NCBI RefSeq assembly: GCF_000212695.1
Contig: NC_015514.1
Location: 3,782,001-3,846,000 of the forward strand
Length of the DNA: 64,000 bases
DNA from: Cellulomonas fimi ATCC 484
GTDB lineage: Bacteria; Actinomycetota; Actinomycetes; Actinomycetales; Cellulomonadaceae
Reading direction: 5' to 3'
Shown: positions 16,755-24,548 of the stretch, piece after piece
How the letters are laid out: every line of letters begins with the position of its first letter
How positions within the stretch are numbered: the stretch's first letter is position 1
Program-made: the position numbers and the translations under genes
Notes under the pieces: model-generated
Databases searched by the model: none
Told to the model about the DNA's origin: nothing
What the model saw: only the letters and a program-made list of their open reading frames with translations

Positions 16755-19700
16755 TCACGTGCAGGACGCGCCGTTGAGCGTGAACGACGCCGGGTTCGGG
16801 TTCTGGCCCGTGTGGGAGCCGTTGAAGCCGACGTCGACGGTCTGGCCCGGGGCCAGGGTCCCGTTCCAGGGTGCGTTGGTCGCCGTCACGGTGGACCCGG
16901 ACTGCGTCCAGGTCGCGCTCCAGCCCTGCTGCACCTTCTGGCCCGCCGTCAGGTCGAAGCCGAGGCTCCAGCCGTTGATCGTCGTCGTGCCGGTGTTGGT
17001 GATCCGGACCGACGCCGTGAAGCCGCTGTTCCAGCTGCTGGCGTTGTAGGCCACCGAGCACGAGCCGCCGGTCTGCGGCGTCTTCGTGGTGACGGACAGG
17101 GCGGCCGACGCGGCGGAGACGTTGCCCGCGTTGTCCGTGGCCCGGACCGTGTACTGGTACGCCGTCGCCGCCGTGAGGCCGGTGTCGGTGTACGACGCGG
17201 TGGTCGTCGAGCCGACCCTGGTGGCGCCGCGGTAGACGTCGTAGCCCTTGAGGCCCGAGCCGCCTGTGTCGGTCGACGCGTTCCAGGTGAGCGCGACGCT
17301 CGTCTCCGTGACGGTCATCGCGGCGAGGCCCGCGGGCACGCTCGGCGCCGTCGTGTCCGGCGTGGTGTCGGACTTCGTCGTGACCGAGACGGCCGTCGAC
17401 GGGGCCGACACGTTGCCGGCGACGTCCCGCGCCCGGACCGTGTACTCGTACGCGGTCGAGGCGGTCAGGCCCGTGTCGGTGAACGTGAGCGCGGTCGTCT
17501 GCGCCACGCGGGTCGCACCGCGGTACACGTCGTACCCGGCGAGGCCCGAGCCGCCGGCGTTGTCGGTCGAGGCCGACCAGCCGATGGTCACGCTGTTCGC
17601 CGTGCTCGAGCTCGACGTGATCGCCGGGACGCTCGGAGCGGTCGTGTCGGACGGCGTGGCCTTGGTCGTGACGGTGAGCGCCGCGGACGGTGCCGAGACG
17701 TTGCCGGCCGCGTCGAACGCCCGGACGGTGTACGCGTACGCCGTCGAGGCGGTCAGGCCCGTGTCGGTGAACGACGTCGTGGTGGCGGTGCCGACCTTCG
17801 TGGCGCCGCGGTACACGTCGTAGCCCGTGACGCGGGTGTCGTCCGTCGAGGCCGTCCAGGAGATCGTCGCCTCGGTCGAGGTGACGACGCCCGCCTGCAG
17901 GCCCGTCGGGACCGTCGGCGCCGTCGTGTCAGGCGTCGTGGTGCCGTCGTCGAAGAGCCGCGCGTAGTCCGCGAGCGCACCCGCGACGGCCGTCTGGGCC
18001 CAGAACCGGTGGTACCGGAACTGCGGCTCCGCGCCGCCGTCGAGGAACGTCTGCACCTTGGACCAGTTCGGGTCCTTCTTGTAGAAGCTGCGGATGTCGA
18101 GGAACGAGACACCCGGCTTGATGACGTCGCCGTTGGGCATCGTGCCGGTCCAGCCGGACGGGATGTAGATGCCGTCACCGTTGGCGACGTAGGTGTCGTC
18201 GAACCGCTTGTAGTCGCCGCGGGTCTCGACCGCGGACACGCCCAGCGGGTCCTGGTTGTTGGCCCAGATGGCGTCGAGCAGCGCCTTCGCCTTGTCGCGG
18301 GACGCGGTGTCGCCGGACTTGGCGGCGTAGAAGAGCAGGGCGCGGGCGGTGTCGGCGGCGACGCCGACGTCCTGGCCGTAGCTCGTCACCTCGACCGTGA
18401 GGCCGGGGTTGCCGGTCGGTGCGGCGGCGTTCCACGTGTCGGGCTTGCCGGTCCACTTGAGCTCGCTCGGGACCTTCCAGCTCGCACCGTCGGTCGAGAT
18501 GTTCGCGACGACCCACGGGACCCACTTGTCGAGGATCTTCTTGGCCTGCGCGTTGCCCGACGCGTAGTAGAGCTCGGCGACGCGCTGCACGCCCCACGCC
18601 TGCATGCCGAACCAGCGGTTCGACGGCGGGTCGACGTAGACGGGCGCCTCGGTGTAGCCCATGCCGTAGAACGTGGGCGTGCCGGCCGGGGGCTGCGCGT
18701 AGGCGCCGTCCCAGCTGTTGGTCGCGCCGCCGGCGATGCCGCCGTTGGACGCCTGCAGCCACGTGTAGAACTCGAGCTGGCGCTGCATCGAGGCCGCCCA
18801 GTCCGCCTTGGCGGTCGGCGACTTCGGCGTCAGCTTCGGGTCCGTCGACAGCGCCCACGCGGCGAGCGGGTTCTGGTAGCCGAAGTGCGCGTGCGACGAG
18901 CCGATGCGCCACGCCCAGCCGGAGCTGGTGTCGGTCGCGCCGCCCCACGCCATGTACCAGGAGAGCAGGTAGTGCGCGGCCTCACGGCCCTGGCCTGCGG
19001 CGCAGGTGGGCGAGGTGCAGCCGATCTTCTTGAAGTACTTGTCGAACAGCGTGTACCGCAGGTAGTCGCCCATCTTGGCGGCCTTGGCCACGGTCGCGGC
19101 GACGTCGGCGGCCTTGCCCTGCTCGGTCGCCCACTGGTTGGCCCAGTACACGGCCTCGACAGCGCGGGCGTCGGCGTCGGACGCCGAGGTGTACTTCCAC
19201 TGCTTCGCGTACGACGCGTCCTTCGTGAAGAGGTCGAGGTACCCGTTCTTGCCGCCGTACTTGAACTCCTCGCAGGACGGCTGCGGGACGGTCTCCCAGA
19301 CCGACTCCTGCGGGCCGCGCTGGAAGGTGTTGATGAACGACGTGCCGGTCGCGGTCGGGCCGAGCGTGCAGCCCGCGCCCGGCGTCGCGCCGAAGCCGTA
19401 GATGTTGTCGACGTCGGCCAGCCAGTGCATCTGGTAGACGTCCGCGTTGCCGTACGTCGCCTTGAGCTCGGCGCCGATCGGGTCGGTGCCGCCGCTGATG
19501 CCGCTGTTGAGCTGCGACGGGTAGCTGCTCGGGTGGTTGAACTCGGGCGCGTAGGTGGCCGGCGAGTTGGGGTTGTAGAAGGAGTTCGTGGGCTGATCCA
19601 CCGACTGGGGGATCATGTACTTCTCCATGGTGTCCCAGGCGTGGTTGAGCGGTGCCCAGTCCTGGGTGACCTGGCCGTAGAGCGCCTCGAGCCACAGCCA

Positions 19701-20027
19701 GTAGGAGTACGCCTCGGACGTCGTCTCGTGGCCGTAGTCGGGCGCCTCCACCATGAGGGTCTCGACGGCGTGGTACGGGATGCCCTGCGCGCTGAAGTAC
19801 CCGTTGGCGGGGTCCTTGATCTTGTCGTACTGCGCGAGGAACCGCTGCGCGTACTCGCCGTCCACGGCGGCGCGGACCGGGGAGGCCGCGGGGACGGTGA
19901 CCGTGGCGGGTTGTCCCGCTCCGGCCGCGGCGATCGCGGGGGTGATCCCGGCGACCGCCAAGAACGACGAGACGCCTACGGTGGCTGCTGCCACCCAGGC
20001 GGATCGCCGGCGGGTCGTTGACGACAT
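16755..20027 (-). CDS. Secreted GH48 exo-cellobiohydrolase with three Fn3 and CBM2
   Basis: A 1090-residue secreted cellulase. A Tat/Sec-like signal peptide (MSSTTRRRSAWV..., cut near AIA-AAG, about residue 35) precedes the GH48 catalytic domain (about 50-690), recognisable from AQRFLAQYDKIKDPANGYFS, APDYGHETTSEA with the catalytic glutamate region, and FQRGPQESVWETVPQP. Three fibronectin type III modules follow (about 700-980, each with GYDVYRGAT), and a C-terminal CBM2 (about 985-1090) has its flanking cysteines and the exposed tryptophans in NGWSLGFD and SSWNSGF. GH48 enzymes processively release cellobiose from the reducing ends of crystalline cellulose. Length and architecture match C. 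fimi CbhB/Cel48A as I recall it. It is a monocistronic unit flanked by strong hairpins, with CelR-like boxes upstream. Confidence 0.95.
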   Translation of the reverse strand: MSSTTRRRSAWVAAATVGVSSFLAVAGITPAIAAAGAGQPATVTVPAASPVRAAVDGEYAQRFLAQYDKIKDPANGYFSAQGIPYHAVETLMVEAPDYGHETTSEAYSYWLWLEALYGQVTQDWAPLNHAWDTMEKYMIPQSVDQPTNSFYNPNSPATYAPEFNHPSSYPSQLNSGISGGTDPIGAELKATYGNADVYQMHWLADVDNIYGFGATPGAGCTLGPTATGTSFINTFQRGPQESVWETVPQPSCEEFKYGGKNGYLDLFTKDASYAKQWKYTSASDADARAVEAVYWANQWATEQGKAADVAATVAKAAKMGDYLRYTLFDKYFKKIGCTSPTCAAGQGREAAHYLLSWYMAWGGATDTSSGWAWRIGSSHAHFGYQNPLAAWALSTDPKLTPKSPTAKADWAASMQRQLEFYTWLQASNGGIAGGATNSWDGAYAQPPAGTPTFYGMGYTEAPVYVDPPSNRWFGMQAWGVQRVAELYYASGNAQAKKILDKWVPWVVANISTDGASWKVPSELKWTGKPDTWNAAAPTGNPGLTVEVTSYGQDVGVAADTARALLFYAAKSGDTASRDKAKALLDAIWANNQDPLGVSAVETRGDYKRFDDTYVANGDGIYIPSGWTGTMPNGDVIKPGVSFLDIRSFYKKDPNWSKVQTFLDGGAEPQFRYHRFWAQTAVAGALADYARLFDDGTTTPDTTAPTVPTGLQAGVVTSTEATISWTASTDDTRVTGYDVYRGATKVGTATTTSFTDTGLTASTAYAYTVRAFDAAGNVSAPSAALTVTTKATPSDTTAPSVPAITSSSSTANSVTIGWSASTDNAGGSGLAGYDVYRGATRVAQTTALTFTDTGLTASTAYEYTVRARDVAGNVSAPSTAVSVTTKSDTTPDTTAPSVPAGLAAMTVTETSVALTWNASTDTGGSGLKGYDVYRGATRVGSTTTASYTDTGLTAATAYQYTVRATDNAGNVSAASAALSVTTKTPQTGGSCSVAYNASSWNSGFTASVRITNTGTTTINGWSLGFDLTAGQKVQQGWSATWTQSGSTVTATNAPWNGTLAPGQTVDVGFNGSHTGQNPNPASFTLNGASCT

Positions 20028-20241
20028 CGTCCGTACCTTTCTGGTGTGCGGGCGTGCCCTCGCGTCGTCGCGGGGGCGAACCCACCGGACCCCGCGGGCG
20101 GGGTGGTGGAGGTGCACGAGACCCTGTCCGTCGCCGTCCGCCGGGCCTCGCGTCGGTGCGGGTCCGCCGGTGGGCGTCGGGCAGGTCGGGCCCACCCTCC
20201 GAGTTCGCACAGGTCGCGTCCAGACTCCTAAACCTTTCGGG

Positions 20242-20273
20242 TGGGAGCGTGACCACACCCTGGTCCGTTCCCA
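20242..20273. promoter_or_regulatory. CelR-like operator cluster upstream of cel48
   Basis: TGGGAGCGTGACCA (20242-20255) matches the Thermobifida CelR palindrome TGGGAGCGCTCCCA at 11 of 14 positions. The overlapping-phase site CTGGTCCGTTCCCA (20260-20273) matches at 9 of 14. Both lie in the 324-base gene-free stretch 20028-20351, about 215-245 bases upstream of the cel48 start. The rest of that stretch holds a terminator hairpin and, presumably, the cel48 promoter and a long leader; no other gene is visible in it. CelR-type LacI repressors release DNA with cellobiose. The function here is inferred from similarity. Confidence 0.5.
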
Positions 20274-20287
20274 CGCCCCTCCCACGA

Positions 20288-20323
20288 CGACGGCCCGCCG
20301 GGAGACCTCCCGACGGGCCGTCG
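20288..20323 (-). terminator. Terminator of the GntR/ABC operon
   Basis: Sixteen-base arms (20288-20303 and 20308-20323) with a single mismatch and a 4-base loop, about 30 bases after the stop codon of the last ABC gene. It insulates cel48 from that operon. Confidence 0.85.
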
Positions 20324-20351
20324 CGCTCCCCCTCCTGGAGCGTGCCGGGGC

Positions 20352-21161
20352 TCACGACCAGCGGAACAGCCGGGCCGCGAGCGGGATGCCGACCAGACCC
20401 CAGCCGGCCAGCACGAGCAGCTCGGTCGCGGGGAACGGCTGCCCGAACCACGCCGCGGCCAGCGCCTGCGACGCGGCGCCGAGCGGGGTGTACTGCGCGA
20501 TCGTCTGGACGACGTCCGGCATGAGCGGCAGCGGCAGCCAGACACCCGCGAAGAACAGCGACAGGAAGTAGACCGTCGCGCCGATGCCGTTGGCCGCCGG
20601 GCCCGTCGGCGCCACGGCGGCGATGAGCGACCCCACCGCGAACGCCGCCACCACCGCGAGCACGAAGGCCGCGACGACGAGCAGCGGCTGCGTGGGCGCC
20701 TCGACGCCCACCACGACGACGCCGAGCACGAACGCGAGCGCGGCGGCGACCAGCAGCGCCCCGAGGTTGACGGCCACCTGCGCGACGAGCACGCGCGTCG
20801 GGGGCAGGGGTGTCGTCGAGAGGCGCCGCAGCACGCCCCGCTGCCGGTACGTCGCGAGCGTCGTGGGGTACGTCGTGAACGCGACCGTGCCGACCGCGAG
20901 CGACAGGACGATCGGGGTGTAGCCCGTGATGGCCGTGAACTGCGACAGGATCGGGTCCTTGTCGTCGTACGGCTGGTCCGCCCACGGCATCACGAGGCCC
21001 AGCACCGTGAGCAGCAGCGCGGGGAAGACGATCGCGAAGAACGCGTTCGAGGGGTCCCGCAGGAACAGGCGGCCCTCGGTGAGCGTGAGGCGGCGCAGGG
21101 CGCGCGCGCCCGACGCGGGCCGGGTGGACGTGGGGCGGGTCGGGGCGGTGGTCGTGGTCAT
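20352..21161 (-). CDS. ABC-2 type transporter permease
   Basis: A 269-residue membrane protein with six membrane segments and the ABC-2 permease pattern: a cytoplasmic N-terminus, TLTEGRLFLRDPSNAFFAIVFP before and within the first segment, YRQRGVLRRLSTTPLPP between segments 2 and 3, and FFAGVWLPLPLMPDVVQ before the last. It is the partner of the ATPase encoded three bases upstream, and the two probably export a drug, lipid or antibiotic-like molecule. It is the last gene of the five-gene GntR-controlled operon and is followed by a strong terminator. Substrate unknown. Confidence 0.85.
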   Translation of the reverse strand: MTTTTAPTRPTSTRPASGARALRRLTLTEGRLFLRDPSNAFFAIVFPALLLTVLGLVMPWADQPYDDKDPILSQFTAITGYTPIVLSLAVGTVAFTTYPTTLATYRQRGVLRRLSTTPLPPTRVLVAQVAVNLGALLVAAALAFVLGVVVVGVEAPTQPLLVVAAFVLAVVAAFAVGSLIAAVAPTGPAANGIGATVYFLSLFFAGVWLPLPLMPDVVQTIAQYTPLGAASQALAAAWFGQPFPATELLVLAGWGLVGIPLAARLFRWS

Positions 21162-21164
21162 GGC

Positions 21165-22232
21165 TCAGGCCTCCCGGTTCTTCGCGCGGCGTGCGGCCCG
21201 CGCCGCGGTGACGGACGGTCCGGCGTCGGCCGACGCACGCCCGGTGAGGGCGACGAACGCGTCCTCCAGCGAGCCCTGCTCGAGCTGGAGCCCGAGCGGG
21301 CGGATGCCGTGCTGGTGCAGCGCGACGAGCACGTCCTGCACCACGTTGTCCGCGCCGCGCACCTCGACGACGCCGTCGGGCGTGCTGCCGGACGCCGGAC
21401 GGGACGCGGTGCCGGACCTGGAGTCGGACACGCTGCCGGACACCTCGGCGGGCATGCTGCCGGACGCGGCTGGTGCGGTGGTCGCCGACGTGACCGTCGG
21501 GACCCGGTCGAGCAGCCCCGCCGGCAGCGGCGCCGACGGCCGGAACCGCAGCACCTGCCCGGCGGTGGCCCGGGCCGCGAGCTCGCCGGGGGTGCCCGTC
21601 GCGACGACGCGGCCCGCGTCGATGAGCGCGATCCGGTCGCACAGCCGCTCCGCCTCCTCCATGAGGTGCGTGACCAGCACGATCGTCACGCCGCGCTGCC
21701 GGACCGCCTCGACGACGCCCCACGTCTCGCGGCGGGCCAGCGGGTCGAGGCCCGTCGTGAGCTCGTCGAGGATCGCGACCTGCGGGTTGCCGACGAGCGC
21801 GAGCGCGACCGACAGCCGCTGCTTCTGACCGCCCGACAGCCGCTGGTACTGGGTGTCGGCCTTCTCCGTCAGGCCGAGGTCGGCGACGAGCGACGCCGGG
21901 TCGGCCGGGTCCGCGTAGAACGCCGCGTACAGGTCGAGCGCCTCGCGGACCGTGATGCGGCCCGGCAGCTCGCTCTCCTGCAGCTGCAGGCCGACCTGTT
22001 CGTGCAGGCGCCGCGCGTCGCGTCGGGGGTCGAGGCCCAGGACGCGGACGTCACCGGCGTCGGCGTGCCGCAGCCCGCCGACGATCTCGACCGTGGTGGT
22101 CTTGCCGGCACCGTTGCGTCCGAGGACGCCGAAGATCTCGCCGGGCATGACGTGCAGGCTGACGTCCTCGACGGCCACGGTGCTGCCGTAGGCCTTGTGC
22201 AGGTGCTCGACCTCGATCACGGGGGTGGGCAT
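21165..22232 (-). CDS. ABC transporter ATP-binding protein (drug-export type)
   Basis: A 355-residue ATPase of the CcmA/DrrA type. Walker A is GRNGAGKTT, the signature is LSGGQKQRLSVA, Walker B is VAILDELTTGLD and the switch histidine lies in VTHLMEEAE. After the nucleotide-binding domain (about 1-230) there is a Ser/Ala/Gly-rich insertion at about 253-290 (SGSMPAEVSGSVSDSRSG) not usual in the family, then a C-terminal domain ending in LEDAFVALTGR, a typical DrrA-like tail. In Walker B the residue after the glutamate is leucine rather than proline, a small deviation. It acts with the permease downstream. Confidence 0.88.
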   Translation of the reverse strand: MPTPVIEVEHLHKAYGSTVAVEDVSLHVMPGEIFGVLGRNGAGKTTTVEIVGGLRHADAGDVRVLGLDPRRDARRLHEQVGLQLQESELPGRITVREALDLYAAFYADPADPASLVADLGLTEKADTQYQRLSGGQKQRLSVALALVGNPQVAILDELTTGLDPLARRETWGVVEAVRQRGVTIVLVTHLMEEAERLCDRIALIDAGRVVATGTPGELAARATAGQVLRFRPSAPLPAGLLDRVPTVTSATTAPAASGSMPAEVSGSVSDSRSGTASRPASGSTPDGVVEVRGADNVVQDVLVALHQHGIRPLGLQLEQGSLEDAFVALTGRASADAGPSVTAARAARRAKNREA

Positions 22233-22333
22233 GGTGCTCCTCCTGGGTCGGACGGGGTGGACGAGGGTGTGCGGTGCCGCGGGAGCGGCCTGGTCGCCGT
22301 CCCGTGGGTGCGGGTGCGGGTGGGGCGGAGGTG

Positions 22334-23095
22334 TCAGGCGGAGCGCACCGGGACCGCCGCGTCGCGGGCCAGCCGGTCGAAGGCGACCGCCATGACCGCG
22401 GCGACGGCGAGCGCGGCGGCGACCGCGACGGGGACGGCCAGGGCGCGACCGCCGAACCAGCTCTCGGTCGCGACCGGTCCCGCGTCCGCGGAGAACAGGC
22501 CCGAGACGAGGAGGATCGGTCCGACGGTCAGGGGCAGCGTGAGGGTCCCGACCCAGCCGCCGCCGCGCAGGTACGCCATGCCGACGAGCAGCCCGGACAG
22601 GTACGCGACGAGGAACGTGAGGATCGACGCGGGGACGAACGTGCCGGCCTCGGCACCCGCGGACATGTCGTCGAAGAACCGCCACTGCCAGCCGAGGGCA
22701 CCGAACACCGCGCGCTCGACGAGCAGCAGCGCGACGAACACCGTCCCGTAGAGCAGCGCGGTCACGGCGGCCGCGAGCGTCGCGCCGAGCGACAGGCTGC
22801 GGCGGGTCAGGCCGGTCGCGACGTGCACCGGGAAGTACGTGCCGGACACGATGATGAACACCGAGAACGGGAACCAGATCGCGCCCTGGCGGGCGAACGC
22901 CAGGATGCTGTTGTGCGGCTCGCCCACGACGGCGGTGATCACCGTCGCGGCCGTCACGACGACCACGGCGATCGCCCAGAACCACACGGCCAGGTAGACG
23001 TGCATGCGCAGCAGCCACCGGGCGGTCGGCCACACCTGGCCGACGAGGTACCCGGTCCCGGCCTTCGCGGGGACGGCGGGGGTCGCGGCGGTCAT
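22334..23095 (-). CDS. ABC transporter membrane protein, YtrB-partner type
   Basis: A 253-residue hydrophobic protein with about six membrane segments. Its ATG at 23095 overlaps the stop codon of the ATPase gene upstream, so it is that ATPase's membrane partner. The arrangement of a short GntR regulator, ATPase and permease resembles the ytr operon of Bacillus, where the transporter responds to cell-wall antibiotics. I see no clear ABC-2 signature, so the family placement comes mainly from context. It is followed after 101 bases by a second ATPase/permease pair. Confidence 0.75.
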   Translation of the reverse strand: MTAATPAVPAKAGTGYLVGQVWPTARWLLRMHVYLAVWFWAIAVVVVTAATVITAVVGEPHNSILAFARQGAIWFPFSVFIIVSGTYFPVHVATGLTRRSLSLGATLAAAVTALLYGTVFVALLLVERAVFGALGWQWRFFDDMSAGAEAGTFVPASILTFLVAYLSGLLVGMAYLRGGGWVGTLTLPLTVGPILLVSGLFSADAGPVATESWFGGRALAVPVAVAAALAVAAVMAVAFDRLARDAAVPVRSA

Positions 23096-24003
23096 CGGGA
23101 CTCCTGCGGGGTGAGGGCGGCGGCGGGCTCGCCGGCGCCGCGGTCGGTCAGGTGGACGAACAGGTCCTGCAGCCCGACGGCGCCGAGCTCCAGACCGGCC
23201 GCGCGGGCGCGGGCCTCGTCGTCGGGCTCGGTGCCGATGACGGTCGCCTGCGCGGTGCGGCCGAGGGTCTGCCGGGCGACGACGCGGCGTCCGGCGACGA
23301 ACGCCTCGACCGCGTCGACGGGGCCGGTGACGGTGCGTCCCTGCTCGCGCAGGGTCGTCGCGTCGGCGGCGGCCAGGACCGTGCCGCGGTCGATGACGAC
23401 GACGTCCTCGAGCAGCCGCTCGACCTCGCCGATGAGGTGGCTCGACAGGACGATCGTGCGGGGGTGCTCGATCCAGTCGGCGAGGAGCGCGTCGTAGAAC
23501 GCGTACCGCGCGGGGGCGTCCATGCCGAGGTGCACCTCGTCGAGGAGCGTGAGCGGCGCGCGCGTGGCGATGCCGACGACGACGCCGAACGCCGAGCGCT
23601 GCCCGCGGCTGAGCCGGTCGGGCCGCTTGGCCGGGTCGAGCTCGAAGCGGTCGAGCAGCGCCTCGGCGGTCGCCCGGTCGAAGGTCGGCCGGCGCTGCTC
23701 GAGGAACGCGAGGTTCTCCGTGATGGCCTCGTCGAGGATGACGTCCCCGCTCTCGCGGATCAGGCACGTGCCGCCCATGACGCGCGGGTTCTCCCACGGG
23801 TCCTCGCCGTCGACGAGCACCGTGCCGCCGTTGCGCCGGCGGAACGCGGCGAGGACCGACAGGAACGTCGTCTTGCCGGAGCCGTTGCGGCCCAGCAGCC
23901 CGGTGATGACGCCGGGGCGGAGGTCGAACGACACCCCGTCCAGCGCGGTCGTCGAGCCGTAGCGTGCGGTGAGGTCGCGGACCTCGACGCCGAAGCCGGT
24001 CAT
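23092..24003 (-). CDS. ABC transporter ATP-binding protein, YtrB-like
   Basis: A 303-residue ATPase with Walker A GRNGSGKTT, signature LSRGQRSAFGVV and Walker B LTLLDEVHLGMD, where the usual D-E-P-x-x-G-L-D is replaced by D-E-V-H-L-G-M-D. The catalytic glutamate is kept. The switch histidine is in LSSHLIGEVE. It overlaps the GntR gene by four bases (ATGA) and its permease by four bases, showing tight coupling. YtrB-like ATPases work with short GntR regulators of the YtrA subfamily. The substrate is unknown; cell-wall stress is the usual inducer in relatives. Confidence 0.87.
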   Translation of the reverse strand: MTGFGVEVRDLTARYGSTTALDGVSFDLRPGVITGLLGRNGSGKTTFLSVLAAFRRRNGGTVLVDGEDPWENPRVMGGTCLIRESGDVILDEAITENLAFLEQRRPTFDRATAEALLDRFELDPAKRPDRLSRGQRSAFGVVVGIATRAPLTLLDEVHLGMDAPARYAFYDALLADWIEHPRTIVLSSHLIGEVERLLEDVVVIDRGTVLAAADATTLREQGRTVTGPVDAVEAFVAGRRVVARQTLGRTAQATVIGTEPDDEARARAAGLELGAVGLQDLFVHLTDRGAGEPAAALTPQESR

Positions 24004-24380
24004 CGGGCACCTGCCTGGGGGGTGTCGGTGGCGGTCGCCCGGAGGCGGGCGACGACCTCGTCGACGTCGATGCCGAGCAGGCGGGCCTGCTCCATCATCG
24101 GGTCGACGACGTCGGCGAAGAACGAGTCGCGGCGCTCGGCGCGCAGCTTCTCGCGGGCACCGGGGGCGACGAACATGCCCACCCCGCGGCGCTTGTAGAG
24201 GACGCCCTCGTCGACCAGCTCGCCGAACGCCTTCGCGGCGGTGGCCGGGTTGATCCGGAAGGTCGTCGCGTACTGCGTGGTGGACATGACCTGCTCCTCG
24301 GCCTCGAGGGCGCCGCTGAGGACGTCCTGACGGATCTGGTCGGCTATCTGGACGTACAGGGGGTCACGGCCGTCGAACAT
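24000..24380 (-). CDS. GntR-family regulator, YtrA subfamily
   Basis: A 126-residue repressor: an N-terminal winged helix (DPLYVQIADQIRQDVLSGAL, then STTQYATTFRINPATAAKAFGELV) and a short C-terminal dimerisation helix pair in place of a large effector domain, the hallmark of the YtrA subgroup. The first gene of the five-gene ABC operon, it presumably represses its own operon through the 17-bp-arm palindrome that begins 23 bases upstream of its start. It overlaps the ATPase gene by four bases. The inducer is unknown; YtrA relatives respond to cell-wall-active compounds. Confidence 0.9.
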   Translation of the reverse strand: MFDGRDPLYVQIADQIRQDVLSGALEAEEQVMSTTQYATTFRINPATAAKAFGELVDEGVLYKRRGVGMFVAPGAREKLRAERRDSFFADVVDPMMEQARLLGIDVDEVVARLRATATDTPQAGAR

Positions 24381-24402
24381 GCGGCTGCTCCTGTCGTCGT
24401 GA

Positions 24403-24442
24403 GGTTCTGTGGTTCATTACTCGACTAATGAACCACAGAACC
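24403..24442. promoter_or_regulatory. Long palindromic operator of the GntR/ABC operon
   Basis: Two perfect 17-base arms (GGTTCTGTGGTTCATTA at 24403-24419 and its complement at 24426-24442) separated by CTCGAC. The site is AT-rich against a very GC-rich background and sits just upstream of the gntR start at 24380. It is the evident operator for the YtrA-type repressor and overlaps the likely promoter. It also faces the divergent oxidoreductase gene starting at 24549. Confidence 0.85.
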
Positions 24443-24548
24443 GGTGCGGCCACAAGGGTGTGCGTGCGGGAAGCCCCGAGACGGTGCGACGGTTGCGGCA
24501 CAGTGCGGCACTTCCCCGGGCGCCGCGCCCCGACCAGGACGAGGACCC

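Noticed and set aside
16790..17930. Repeated DNA in the 3' part of cel48
   Set aside because: It is explained by three homologous fibronectin type III modules in the same reading frame, not by a mobile or regulatory repeat.
16647..20021. Long open frame of about 1120 codons on the plus strand, opposite cel48
   Set aside because: It is the GC-rich antisense shadow of the GH48 gene: its composition is arginine/glycine/valine-rich without any domain, and the minus-strand frame encodes a perfect known enzyme.
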